This document shows, piece after piece, positions 12,282-25,300 of a stretch of 64,000 nt of DNA (its first letter is position 1; every line of letters begins with the position of its first letter). The stretch covers positions 1,542,721 to 1,606,720 of the forward strand of contig WARS01000013.1 in NCBI GenBank assembly GCA_008933995.1, read 5' to 3'. This DNA comes from Datnioides undecimradiatus. Taxonomy: Eukaryota; Chordata; Actinopteri; Lobotiformes; Datnioididae. The notes beneath the pieces were generated by a model. That model saw only the letters and a program-made list of their open reading frames with translations, was not told the DNA's origin and searched no databases. The translations under genes were made by a program, and so were the position numbers.

Positions 12282-14066
12282 GGGGAGGGGTTGCTCCAAA
12301 GTGACCATCCGACAAGAACGTCTCACGGAGCGCACATGCCCATTAATTAATCCACAGATAATGCTGACAGTTCACAGCCGGGTCACTTTCAATGTAAAGC
12401 CACCGTAATTGCTGCCCTTGGCAAGCTCTTTTATCCGGAGTGTACAGGAGATGTATGTCTTAATGATAGTAATGATATTGGCAGTCATGAATCACCCGGA
12501 CGTGCTCGATATAGTCAGCTGGGAGTCAAGAAATGTATTGTCAGGGAGGCGATACTGTAAGACAATCCACTTCCATTATTAGACGGCTCACGCAGAACTT
12601 TAAGATAGATTAGGAACGCGCGTTGAGAGGAGCGACATTAATCACGGGCGATAGTCGAGGGAAATCCATTTATAAAAGAGGAGTTTGCACATACTCAAGG
12701 TACAAAATGTCCTTCTATTATGATTTTGCATTCCTTCTTGCACGAACCCTGCCCACTGTTTTAAAACGTCATTCTTTTATGTGCAAAAGTTTATTGCTAC
12801 GGCTAAATCTGCCTTCATCTTTGGATACGCAGTGCTTAGCCAACGGCTTTTACCCTTTTCAACTTTTGAACATCAAAGAATTTTAGAGAGTAAGAATCCT
12901 CTCCTTCCTTAAAAATAGACTCTGCCCTTGACTCTATATTGAGCACATTTTTAGAAGCAATTGTACTTGTTGCTGGAGTAAAAGGCAAAGATGGCACTCT
13001 AGTACTCAGCGCTGGCTTTCTGTCACGACTACGTCAGATTTAAAAGGCGACACTGAGGGAGATTTTTGTTTTAACCCGGTTTCACCTGCTCACTCTTATT
13101 TTTATAGAGAGGGGAAATGTTCTTATTGTTTTGCGCACGTGAAACCTGGTATTTCTTTATCTTGGAGATATCAGTCAGTGCTCAGAGATGCGTGCTGTAA
13201 CAACATGACTGCTCGAATGGCAATGTTTCAGCCAATATGAATGCGCCTCCAAATGATTCGGGTTTTGTTTTACCTGCTTTGAATATGTTCTTCTAGCAGA
13301 GAGCTGACTGACTCAAATCTTTGGCAAAAGACAGTAAGCAAAAAAAAAAGAACAATGCCCAACAGCGGAGAGCAGTCTCGCGTAACCTCCATAAAGATGG
13401 GTTTTGCTCATTTCTAGCAAGAGCTGAGTCCTTGTATTAAACAGTATTATATGCATGAACGAGATGGTAACAGACGATGAGGTTTTCAGTGCCACCATGG
13501 GCGTGTATTGACAGATAGAGGAGAGCAGCAGATATATCTGTAGGGGAGATAAGCAGAGAAACACTTGACTGCAAAGACAGCTTCCTGATAGGAGCAATTT
13601 GGGCTACTTTAGGCGGTTTCATGTTTGCCGCTCAGGCTGGAAAAGAAGTGAATCTTCTATCTGTTTGCCGGTAATCTTCCACCATCATTATGGGTGAAAC
13701 TGCAGATTTTGCACCTTCTCTCCGGATTCATCATGTTGTGTGCTCGTGCAGCGGTAGAAAGGCCCGTACTGAGGGGTTTAAAGATTGTTCGTGCTGCCCC
13801 TAATGAGAAGAAAGACAGAGTGTGTGAGCAGGAATAAGAGGCTCTGTTCTTTTGGTGCTACATTTTGTCATTTTCAGCATTTTCAGCGGTGGCTACAGAG
13901 GCGGTGAAAGTTTTCAGCCTGGGTGTCAAACAGCATAAGAGATCCAAGACTTGCATGCCTTCATTTTACATCTCTTTAGGCTGATTAGCATACTCCAAAA
14001 TATAGACTTCACTCTAACTGTAGGGAACCTTTACAGCTGCACATTGATTATCTAGAGAGTCACAGA

Positions 14067-14067
14067 G

Positions 14068-14106
<39 letters not shown>

Positions 14107-14107
14107 G
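14067..14107. repeat. TCTA tetranucleotide microsatellite (about 10 units)
   Basis: Ten consecutive TCTA units without interruption, the longest perfect tetranucleotide array in the window and likely length-polymorphic. Confidence 0.95.
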
Positions 14108-17100
14108 GCAATGACGGCGTTCAGGTGACAGTTGGTAGCTTCCAAAAATGGCCGACTTACTGGTGATGATGTCACATTTCTATTTCCAGTTGCAGTTAGC
14201 GCAGTGTGGCTTGGGTTTTGTAAATCTTACGTGCTGTTTTCCCTGAAGTCCACGAAATGATATTTTTATATTGTGCAGATGTCGCTAAGCCAGGTCACTA
14301 CCCTAACTCGCCTGTGACTAAATATGTTAATTACATTTTGCCTTTCATGACATGAGCTGTTAAACAGGGTTTAAACAAAGCAAGATTCGTCCTTCACACA
14401 GTGGCACTTTCATGCTGAGAAGGGTAAACGGTACGTGCACAGTGCTTCAGAGCAGAAATCAAACAAAACTGGGACAGGGCACAAGTGCAACAAATCAAGT
14501 AACAGTAAGTGGAAAAAAGTGGGATTCAGGTTGAACTGGAACATTATTACATAAACACAGGAGCAGAATGAGCTTCAGACAGAAAAACACGCTGAAAAAC
14601 AATTATTTTCTACAAATTATTGAAATAAAGGCAAGAAGTGATCCCTGCGATGGGGACACTGTTCAGAGGCCGACATTTGCAGCTGCTTTTATATGCATGT
14701 ATGGATGAGAACCATATGTTTGAGGTGACGAGGACCCTGATAAAAAATTCAAGTCCTTTAGTTGGAGGTGAGGTTATATGAAAAATTCATCGAGTCAAGT
14801 TATTCCAAATTTAGACTTTCGGAATTTGGGAAAGCAAAAACAAAAGGAAACGGACGAAAACAACGTCACGTGTACCCGTGTTTATCACTTCACCCCGTCT
14901 TCACCAAAATGACCTTTACTGTGTTCATGTTGTCAGAGACAGTGTTTGTCTTATCAGGTAAACAAGGAATAATTTAATAATGAAAATGTTTCTTATTCAA
15001 TTAAAATGACTCAATTACCCTGATACTACAACTGACAATTACATGTATTTGATTACTAGTTAGTTTGAATGTAGATTTGTGACCAAATACCGATCTGTTT
15101 CAGAGAAAATACATGAAAATGACATATTTCTATGATCTTTTGAGCACTTACTTTAAAATTAAGCGTGATAGCTCATTACTTTACCCAAGAAACCCACCGC
15201 TGAAGTCCATGTGGTGTGATCAAAAGCCCCTGGACAGCTACTACCGCTGTGATCCTTGCTCACTGTCAGATATGCAAAGCACATTAAAGCTTCAAGAGTC
15301 AAAATGAGGCTGCGAAACATAATATTTCATTTTGCAATGTTTTCTGATTCAGCCATCATTTATCTTAATTCTGCAGCTGAATGAATGTTTCCTTCGGGCC
15401 CGCGCACAACACCGACGTAAACCCAACAACGTGTGAGTAACGCGCAGGTTGTGTGGGTGGTGTGGGAGCATTCCTCAGGCCATTATCCGTTCAGAAATCC
15501 ATTAAACAATAATAGAAGCGTCGGACTTATCTGTAACCAATTTTTACAGCTGTGTGAATTGTTTCCCCGTCCTTTTGACTTTATGAAACTCAGCTGTGAA
15601 GTACAAAATACTTTCAGATGCAAATGCTGACAGATGAATATTTAACACGGTTATTTATAAAACATGGCAATGCACGGCGCAGTGGACTAGGTGAAGGAGA
15701 ATCACTGTCAGTGTCCACAGACCGTACAGCTGGCCGGTGGCAGGCCGCCACAGGGGCGGGCTAAAGACAGTTTATACCAAAGTAGGGCAGCTAACAATGT
15801 TATGTGCGCTCAAAATGTTCACCCAGTGGCAGACAGCAACTTATTCTTACGGTCACATTTCGACTTCTAGCTGATGGCATGTTGTTATCTTGCTCGAGGC
15901 AGGGAGCGCAGGCTGTTTGGGGTGATTGAACCGTTCCATCGCAGTACAGTAGAGCTAACCCTTCGTCTGCCATCCCTGTGTGCTACATTGTGCCGACAGT
16001 AAATCAATCCTGGAGGGAGAAGAAATAATAATTCCATCTTTCTTCCTGGTCACTTACAAGGCCCACTAATCAAATTAGCCTTAATTGAATCTAATTTGAT
16101 GTCATTCATTTGCTAACCAGCCAGGCGCTGCTATTCGACATCTCGGAGGAAGAGAATAATTCATCTGTGATCGAGAAGAGAGAATTTGATTGTAAGTGAG
16201 GCAAAGTCTGACGACAAGTTTGTCAAAATGGAAAAAATACAGAGAAAGCTTCAGAGTTTACCGCTGTGTCTTGGACAGCAGGTAAGTGAGAGATTAGATG
16301 TAAGCTCTGCTTTGTTTTCTCAGATACTGTGTTGTACTACATCTGTATCAGCCCGCAGGCCCATGGGAGCCCCTGCTGGCCAACACAACCACTGTTTGAA
16401 ACAAGTAAATTCGAGAGGCTCTCCCTAAGGCCGAGGAAAATGGATATTGATCTGGAGCCATGACTAAATGGATTAAATTACAGAGCAGTGTTGGTAGCAG
16501 GGCAGCAGAGAGAACGATATGAGAGGGAGGAGGAGGAGGTAGAATGGAGATGGAGGGAGAGACAAAAGACAGGAGGAAGAGGGGCGGCAGGGGGTATTGA
16601 AAGAGTCTACCAAAGTCTTTGCCTTGCAGACTGCTTTCTTTCTCTCTTTTCATCAATAGCCCACCCAGCAGCCCTGTGCAATCATAGCATACTCCCCAGC
16701 ATCATCCCGGTCTTTATGCAGTTATGAGCCAATTGGCTTTAGAGGCATCGGCAGTCGGGGGATTATCACTTTCCATTCAAGCAAGGCTGTTGAGTGGTAA
16801 GAATGCCAACTGCATGCTGGGAGCAAGAGAAGACGCACATCATGAATACAGAACCCAAACAATCTTTCAGAGAGTGTAAATCTGGGCGGATCTGGTCAGC
16901 CGACGGCCGCGGTCAAACCTGCTCGGTATCAACAGTTAATCAATCAGCCGTCCTCCTTTAAGCCCCCCTGCTTCATGGCCTTGCTGAAAGGTCTCGGGGC
17001 TGAGGAGAATCACTCTGTGAGCTGCTCTCCTGAGAGCCCTCAGAGTTGATATTCGGGACATTCATGCTTTCTCTCATATGACAGGAATATCAAAGAGGTG

Positions 17101-19389
17101 AGCGTGAACCTGCACTGGAAAAACGTCAAGAATTCATTTCGACGCAACGAAATTCAACAAAGTTTTGAATTAGACAACTTAACCAGATTCTGTCATCCAG
17201 CTTATTACACATATTGTAATCGTATGAACTTTAAACTGAGCTGACTGTGCTGAATCATGTCTGTCACCGGGTTCAGAAGCTTTTAGAAGTGCAGATCCTT
17301 CACAGGTGACTGAGAGGACGTGAGAGGAGATCATGGGCTGACACTCAAAGGGTGAACAGTCTTTAAACAGCAAAGACATTAACACGGGTTTTGCTGCTGT
17401 ACTCGCTCCTTCTGTTCATACCGGCTGTAAACAAGTCCCCTCCAAACAAACAGTGATGTCTAACTGGTGCCGGGACAAAATCCACAGCCTGTGCAAAAAC
17501 CCACTCCAAGGTTGGGCCGAAGATAGGACGAGGTTTCAGCAGTCTGAATTATCAAATCAACTGCGCAGAGAGACAGTAACTTTGTAGTGAAAAGACAATA
17601 ACTTTGAGAGAACGCCACTGCACTTGTGTAACTCTCCCTTGATTTTTGCCCAGACTAGACCAACTACATTTAACAAAGTCCTCTCCATCCTGATTGGCTG
17701 GTGTAGCACCTAATTCCTCCCCAAAACAGGAAGTGGTCACCCGTCTTCTGTCATGGTTTGTGTCGTTTTCATCACATTTAGGTAGAAGAGCATGACACAC
17801 ACTAGCATAAATGAACACACAACAAGCCTCCACCGTGTAATTCTTAAAAAACAATGCTACGCATGCTGGGAAATAGGTATCAGCTGATCAGCAGGACTCA
17901 TGATTCAGGTTTCTGAGAGTGGAAACAAGATCATGTAATTAAACTCTGATTTGAGACTCAACAATCTTTCCAATTGAACTGAGTTAATGAGAATTATGAG
18001 ATTTTACAGTGTAGAAGCTGTCGGGCGTTAGGTGAAGTGAGTAAGTGAGAAGACTAAAATAGTCTACAGAGACAAATTAAAACAAAATGATTGGTTTTGT
18101 AATGAATCCCGTTCAAAGACTCACTCGTGTGTTCAGGTTTGTCGGCACAGCCTCAGTTGTTTTTCTTCAAAATGCAGCAGATAAAGCCCCAACGACGTCC
18201 CTGTGATCAACATTCATGCCAAGTATAGAGGTCAGTGTTTTTACAGTGTAGCACATGGCAATAGCGACATCAAGGGAGTAATCCCCAAAGGTCACTTCTC
18301 CTGTAATCTCCTGTAATTGTTGTTTCTCAAATTCATTTTTCCCTCATCTACCACTCAAAACATGGGATCCAGCCCGACAGTGTCTGCCCATGAGTGCCTC
18401 CCCTCCTGTGAGGTTCATTATAATACATATTTATCATGATCGAGGCTTATTTCCTTAACTCCTGAGCTCTAATCATAAACACTTTTCCCCACTCCACTTC
18501 ATTCCCTTCAGGGCAACGCTCCACGTCACGGACCAGATTGAATATTCATAAAGACTCTTCCGATTTCAGATGGCACACGGGCATCCGCCTATGCTCGACA
18601 TATGCATAAAATGTGCATTAACATGGTTTTATTCCTGTCCCCACTGAAGTGGAGAGTGGATGTTTATAGGACACTTAATGGAATCCGGCCCTCGGAGTGG
18701 CCGTCAGATTGCATGTAATCTACCAAAGTCCCTTTGAAGATCACAATTTACAACATGCATGACTGACGGCCTCCGAAAGCTATCTGATGTGGAGCTCGGC
18801 ACTAGAACAGTTTGGATTGTCACTGCAGTCCTTTCACTCCAGTCTGCAAGTATAGAAATTGGCAAACACAGCGTGAAGCATATGGCTGTTGCCCCCCCCC
18901 ACTCCGCCCAAACAACTGTTTCTTTTTTATATGTGGCCTAGAAATCCCCCAAACCATAAAGCCACAAAGATGTCCTCTGGGAGTGTGAGATACAAAGAAA
19001 TTTGACAGTCCACGGGAGCACGTAATCAGTCAGTGCACATCATTCCAGTGTCTCGGGTCTAATTACAAAAGCACTGCGACTCTCTAGCTCCATCTGTTGA
19101 GACCTTTCCACAATTATGGACAGATGTTTGTGACCGCGGATACAGAAGTTGCAATCCAGCGAGGGGAGAGTGCTGAGATCCTGCAAGTAGACACAAATGT
19201 CAGCTGGGATAATGATTCACGAGCAGCCACAGATTCTTATGTAAGAGCTGCACTGCTTTGAACACGCTCCGCTGGGTAAACTAATGAGGGCCGGGTCAGC
19301 TCTCTCATTTGTCTAGTGGAACAGTATTTCACACATCCGGCTCTATTCTGTATCTGATTGTAATATTCGGGTTTTCAAGATTCTTATCC

Positions 19390-19500
19390 CAGAGTGTGTC
19401 GGGCAGGACGCAGCCTGCGCAGTCCATCACAGGGCCGACACACTCGGCAGACGCATTCACACCTTCAGGGGGAGAAAACATGTCCGATTCACTCAGGGAA
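19390..19500 (+). repeat. Degraded teleost dispersed repeat
   Basis: The run 'CAGTCCATCACAGGGCC...ACACA...CAGACGCATTCACACC' resembles a ubiquitous fish repeat in which this segment is followed by CATTCACACCTACGGGCAATTTAG. The copy is diverged. It underlies the 193-codon minus-strand open frame at 19329-19910, which I therefore do not call as a gene. Confidence 0.4.
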
Positions 19501-20264
19501 AGCCCAGGTGGCTGGGATGGGTTCATATCAAGGACCTCTCTGCCGTCCAGCGACAGCGTTGACCTTTGGTACTCAAATCGTGTTTGACAACTTTTTTCAG
19601 GCACAAACACAGCGCCCGGCGCTTTCATGGTGCTTTTAGAATGAGAAATTATGTAAATCTTGGGAAAAAAAAGGACATCAGCGAGGCTGTGGGAATAACA
19701 AAGAAGCAGGCTGAATGGGTTGAAAAGGAACTGAAAGATTAAACATTGCATACATTGATGTCGATTGTCTTGAGTGGTTTGGCAGGTTCGGGGTGAAGCT
19801 GCAGCACTGACTCCATCCACAGAAGGTGAATCAGCAGCTATTTCAATGAGCAAACAATACTTTTGGTACATTTTACCTGTTTTTCTAACCTCTAATAAGA
19901 ATTCTGTCAAGGAACTGAGCTGATTTGAGTTTTGGACTGTTCAGACAATCAAGACAATCAAGACAATTGAAGGCAGCACATGGGGCTGTGGGCAGTGTAC
20001 CAGCAGCTGTGACATTACCTCATTAAGGAGATATACTTAACCTGTGAGCTAACGAGTGATGGGAGTCATGGCGTAGCACTGTCTTCTGTGGGTTTGTCAC
20101 TACTTCTTCATGGTAATGTGTAAATACATAATAACACTAGTTTGTTTTGCAGCTCGGCGACGTTGTGTGACAACAGGCAATTCAACTGGAGGATGAAGGA
20201 TGAAGCATCCAGAATAACTGGAGCCTCGTGCGTCGGCGGTTCAGATGACTGCAGTGCAAATGAA

Positions 20265-20674
20265 ACAGGGTTGGAATCATTGTTTTATTTATCAAAGCGA
20301 TGCAATGAAAAACACAACAAAACAGGTAAAATCTAAAACAAAGCAAAAATATGGTAACAAATATTGTCAAATCATCAGCTCCTTGAATGTGCTGAACAGT
20401 TGGTCAGAGTGAGACAACGTTAAAAACAAAAGGGTCTTTAAAACAGAGGTCTAATGACAATTCTGATGAGGTGAATAGTAATAAATACTACGTTTCCTGC
20501 AGACAGTAAAGTAATTATACATAACTGACATAATCACACGAGGGACTTCAGGTTCCAGGTGAAGAATGGACATTTGAAAAGTGTGTAATCGATAAATCCA
20601 AGTGTTAAACCGAGTGTCCTCACTAGACAAGAGTCTGTTCATGGCAACAAAGAATGGAGAAGATCCGCTCGCTC
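20265..20674 (-). other. snrpc: snrpc 3' UTR and polyadenylation signal
   Basis: Downstream of the snrpc stop on the minus strand, about 385 bases lead to an AATAAA signal (complement of TTTATT at 20284-20289). Cleavage would fall a little below that, near 20265-20270. No other minus-strand coding signal is seen here. Confidence 0.55.
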
Positions 20675-23600
20675 TTATCTGTCTGGTCGCATCATGCCGG
20701 GCCTGACTGGCATCATCATCGGTCGAGGGTGACGCATCATGTGTGGCGGTCCTGGCATCATCTGCATCGGCCCTCCCATCGGCGGCCTCATGCCTCCTGA
20801 GTGCGACAGGGAAGGAATACGTGGCTTTACATAAAGAGTCACAGCAGAGGGTTTAAAGCTCACAGCCAAGGTCATGCTTTTAAAAACTAAAAATATTTGG
20901 AGAAAAAAAACAAAAAGCAGTTCACACTGATTAATCTTTCCAGAACCACAATACATAATAAACCAAAATATATTTAATCATAAGAAACCTCAGAAACTGG
21001 GGGGAGTGACTGGTGGATGAGTGATTACTTGAGCTGCATCACTCTGACCACTGCAGACAGCTGACTGGGTTCCTGCAAACCTGCCTGAAACATCTTAAAC
21101 TGTCTGTTTCTCAAAAGCACTGTTGCATGTTACGTGTCATAGAAACGTGTTTCCTACCGGGTCCGCCGGGCATCATTCCATGTGGTGGGGGTCCCATCAT
21201 GGGCATCATAGGTGGGCCACCCATGGGCGGGGTTGGCAGCATGCCTGGGCGAGGAGGACCACCTGTACAACAATATAAACAGCAAATATTAATGTACGAT
21301 CAATGTTAGGACGATGCACTATGTGCAGGAACTATCATGGTGAAATACATTATGTTTACAGAGCTTCATTTGCCTGAACTGCACCAAGCAGAGGCATGCA
21401 TCTGTTTAACAACTAATTATTGTAGATGAAATCATATAAAAACTATATAAAACAAAAAGTCCCCTTTAGCAAACACTGTGACATCCCTCTGAGTGTCCAC
21501 TGTGTATGTCCACAGAGTGCCTGCTGATTAACTTTACAGTTCATTATTTAAAGACTATAATTATCAAGCGCAGCAGTTACAACCACTGAAGTAATGACAT
21601 AAGTCCTGGCTTGATTAAAGTTCCACTGCTCTGTTGAGTTGTGTTTGTTTAAACTGTCTCCGAGGTGTTGATTTAACTTTTATGTGATCGCTCTGCAGGA
21701 CCAGGGGCCGTTTGTCTGCATCAGCCGGAGATGTATGTATGTCGTTTACTCGACCCAGGCAGCTGTAAATGGGTTGTATAATACAATATGGAGCCTGGCT
21801 GATATATTGGTTGGCTGTTGCAGAGTCGTGTTGATGCACAAACTGAACTGATCAGTTTCATCAAAGAAAGGTAACTGTGGGACTTATTGCAGGACTGTTG
21901 CATTGGGTTAATTAGCTAATAAACTGGCAACTTAGTGTAGTTTTGCTGCACATTCAGCCACGTGTGATTTGGCCTCTGTGGAGCTCTCTCTGTTGTCTCC
22001 CTTAGAAACTCACACAAAGTGCTGAAAGCAAGACCTTCTTCATGACTGAGAACTGGTGCTAATTTGCATTCAGTGGATGCTGAGAATATAACTTCAATGT
22101 CTGCCTTTGTTTGGCAGCCGTCATCACTAATCATTGATAAAGTCAATTAATTAACTGAAAAAAGACGTTTCCTGTAGGTTTCTATGGGGTATCATGTGAT
22201 TTACATACAGGCACATGGTGGTTTTATTCATTTAAAGGAGTTATTTGTGATCCTGCAGGAAGATAAGGCTTCAGGCTTGTGTTCATCATTTACTGTAATG
22301 AAATTCATTTCAATAGTCATTGATATGGAGCAAAATGCTGACACCCGCTCCCTAATGAATGAGTATGAATCTGACTCCCTGTGTCTATGTTACGGCTAGT
22401 AAATCAAATGAATGCTGAGCTGAAAGACGACGCACTCACCTGGGGGAGGGCCACCGGGGAACGGTGTGGGAGGGATCTTTCCCTGCTGAAAGGCAGCAGC
22501 TGACGGGAGAGAAGACAAAACATTAACACGCAAACAAATCAAAGATTTCATGCTCAGTGCCCAGTCTCCCCAGTGCTTTTCTCGTGTTTATGATGAAAAA
22601 TGAATGCAACAAAAAGTTCAGACTTTCTAATATTTCCGCATAGCAAATCCGGCAAAGTGGTGCTGCCAATACATACGAATAATTCATAAAGCAAAACAGT
22701 CATTTTTCATTCTTGACATGCTGAAAGGCCATAGCCCACCATCTTTGTTAAGTTCTTCATTTTGTTTTATAGACCATTTTCTCCTTTGCAACACAATGGC
22801 TTTGCATCTCTGGATGAGTGGATTGCGATCACAGAGGGGGGCCGAGTAAGCCGGTATACACAGTGCACTATTTAAACCATTATAAAGAGTCTGGATATCG
22901 TGCACATGCGCATAAACATGCCTGTGTATCTTTACACTCAGCTAAACGTCTGTCTCAGTCAGCCGAGCTGTTCAGCACTTCTGGGTTGACTCAGCCCTGT
23001 TTTCCAGGTAACCGTGGCAACACTTTGCTTACTCGTTTTATCGATCAGGCTCTGGGCCTGCTCCTCCATCCACTTCTGGTAGTAATCTTTCACATTCTCT
23101 TTGTGTTTTCGGCCACTGCAGTGAGTCTTCCTCACCGACGGCTAGGGCAGAAACAGGACAGGTTTGTTGTTGATCAGCAGGAGCAGAATACACCCCGGGA
23201 CGGTTTCATTCACACTTCTAAAACAATGTAATTTGGTAAACAAAGACACGGCTTACCGAATCGTGTGTCAGGTAGGTATCACAGTAATCACAGTAAAACC
23301 TGTGGAGGGGAAGTCAGGGGAAAAGGACTGATGTTACTGTAAAGAGCTGCAGAAATACTTGTTTCTAATCTGTGCAGTTGGAAGTAGAGCTGGAAAACAT
23401 GCCAATAACAAACAACAAAGCATATTTTTGGGGGTATTACTGGCTGCAACATGGAAGCAAAGTATTTCTAGACATTTTTGTCCACCACATACAATGATTG
23501 CTTAGCAAATATCATCCCACAGAAACACGTTCCAGCTGCAAAAGCAGAATTACACAATAACAGTTTATAATTAGTCCACACAATAAGCACGTAGATGTGC

Positions 23601-24134
23601 AGATGTAGTTTTATCTACTTATTTCATTATGATGTTGTTCTCTGCAGCTGTGGCCCCGGTCACGACGCACAACTCACACTCACTTAGCTAATACACCATC
23701 AGCATCGACTTACCCCTTAAATGTAAAGATGAACTAACGTTAGTGTGAATTGTAATGCTTAGTCACACGTCGGATCCGACGTTAACGCTCCGTTAAAACA
23801 AAAGGCGTCAAGGTTGAGGCACTATAAGAAACGCCAAACATACTCAATATCGTGGACGTTATTTGATTAACTGGTTTAATATCCTTGTGTTGTGATTATA
23901 TTTTTCTGGTTCACTGACTCCGTTTACGTCGAGGTTGAGTCCAGCAAGTAGACGCAGCCCTAACAAAGCTCACCGCGTTCATTTGAACACACACTGGTAT
24001 GTTTTGTTAGTTTCCAAGGTATATTTAGCGGCTTTGCTTCCTAAATATAGATGAAAACATGTATTACGTTCGTTTGAAAGTGGAATTTGGAGATTTTGCT
24101 TAAAATGAAACGATATTTGAACTTACTTAGGCAT
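20675..24134 (-). CDS. snrpc: U1 small nuclear ribonucleoprotein C (U1-C)
   Basis: Six coding exons on the minus strand: 24134-24127 (ATG plus 5 bases), 23299-23257, 23141-23033, 22499-22440, 21262-21158 and 20796-20675 with a TAA stop. All have GT-AG junctions and the phases join into 148 codons (human protein 159). U1-C is a core protein of the nuclear U1 snRNP; it stabilises pairing of U1 snRNA with the 5' splice site and bridges to U1-70K. The N-terminal U1-type C2H2 zinc finger is intact, with Cys6, Cys9, His24 and His30 within a [17 protein letters not shown] start. A helix with [11 protein letters not shown] follows, then a Pro/Met/Gly-rich tail ending MMRPDR. The first coding exon has only 8 coding bases and splits codon 3. 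The gene lies head-to-head with ilrun, the two start codons being about 1.17 kb apart. Confidence 0.98.
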
Positions 24135-25300
24135 GATCCGCAGCTATCTCCAACGAGACCGCGATTCCGGTGTGCTCAATAAATGTTCCCACCAGATATA
24201 AGAGGCGCCTACACTTAGTTCCGCCTAGGAGTTCAGCAGCTGTTCTGTGCGCGTTCGGTCTAATTCAGAGGCGATAATTCCCGCAGGTATGAGCCACGAC
24301 GGGAAAATGTGGTTGTAAATAAAATATAAACATAAGGAAGTTTTGTTTGTATATATAACTTGTCCCATCAAATGACAACCATCTAGTGGAAGTTTTGTTT
24401 GCATTAAACCTAAAGACTTTCCTAATGGTGTAGCCTATAGAAATATAAATACTCAGGGTTCGCGCATACGTAAGAGCAGTACTTGAGTAACTGCAAAGAA
24501 ACTCTATTCAAAACATTAACAAATCCAACAACAATTATATGTATTATGATATGAAAGCAATATGGTTTAGTAGTAGAAATAGAAAAGGGAGAGGGTTACA
24601 GACAAAGAAGTAATTTCCCGCCCTAGAAGAGCACCTACGCGTATCAGACATTGAAGTCATTTCTAATTTCTTGGAATTAAACAAAATAGATGAACTTTCG
24701 GTAGGCCATTGAAACGTAAAGTCTAGTCTGCCTGTATCAGGTTTATATTCTTTTTCTTGACCAGCTCAACCACCAGTTCAGAAGAACTGAGGAAAATCAG
24801 CCAAACAGATTGTGCAACACATAGCTACAGCACCACCCCCCTGCTGTGTATGCTTTGGGATGCAATATTAGCACCCAGGAATTCCTTGATAAACTAAATT
24901 ATTTTCTTTTCATCCTGGATTTAAAGCTACGAGTAGGTAATCCTTAACTGTGTTCAAATTATTCAACGTAAATGTTAAATAATGTAATAATTGGTGAATA
25001 AAGTCATTAATTCTATATTTGATGTATGTGGCACTCGACTGCAAAAGGAACAGCATCGATTCATTGATAAACCAATGAAAAGGTGGCTGCAAATAGCAAC
25101 AGATGACGTCGACGCCCACTACGCGATTGGTGAAGGTGACGCGCGGGCTGTTGCAACGTCAAACATCGTCCCCCTGGTCGTGCCATGCGCACTGACGGTT
25201 GTTGTTGTTGAGCTGGTTGTTATGGCTGGACAAGGCCTCGGACTAAACTGAGAGAGGACCCCCGCACCACCCCGTCTCTGTTGCGGGACACCCGCCACCC
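24135..25300. promoter_or_regulatory. Divergent snrpc/ilrun intergenic promoter region
   Basis: This is the interval between the start codons of snrpc (minus) and ilrun (plus). On the ilrun side it has a full CRE core TGACGTC at 25104-25110, an inverted CCAAT box (ATTGG) at 25126-25130 and a CpG-rich stretch to the ATG. On the snrpc side, the minus strand has TTATATC about 65 bases above the ATG and a CCGGAAT ETS-like site nearer to it. The middle (24300-24960) is AT-rich with a short piece resembling the teleost 'GTACTTGAGTAA' repeat near 24475. Confidence 0.5.
25223..25252 (+). other. Upstream ORF in the ilrun 5' UTR
   Basis: A 9-codon frame opens with ATG in strong context (G at -3, G at +4) and ends in TGA before the ilrun start at 25301. 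It would be in the mRNA only if transcription begins above about 25220, which the CRE and CCAAT positions make likely but do not prove. Confidence 0.4.

Larger units (their letters stand above)
8181..20264. other. Noncoding region between anks1a and snrpc
   Basis: About 12 kb without a recognisable gene. On the minus strand this is where the ankyrin-repeat exons of a full-length anks1a, or the uhrf1bp1 and taf11 genes found here in human, would be expected. I saw no ankyrin consensus or other known domain, although exons under 60 codons could be missed by eye. It holds microsatellites (8219-8262, 11756-11822, 12243-12281, 14067-14107), a dispersed repeat at about 11005-11290, a degraded repeat at about 19390-19500, and several AT-rich blocks (12340-12560, 16020-16160, 18400-18760) that look like candidate conserved regulatory sequence. 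Confidence 0.6.

Noticed and set aside
19329..19910. 193-codon minus-strand open frame, the longest in the window
   Set aside because: Part of it overlaps a degraded teleost dispersed repeat, the protein has no recognisable domain, the opposite strand is also open over much of the segment, and no matching splice sites or Kozak start stand out.
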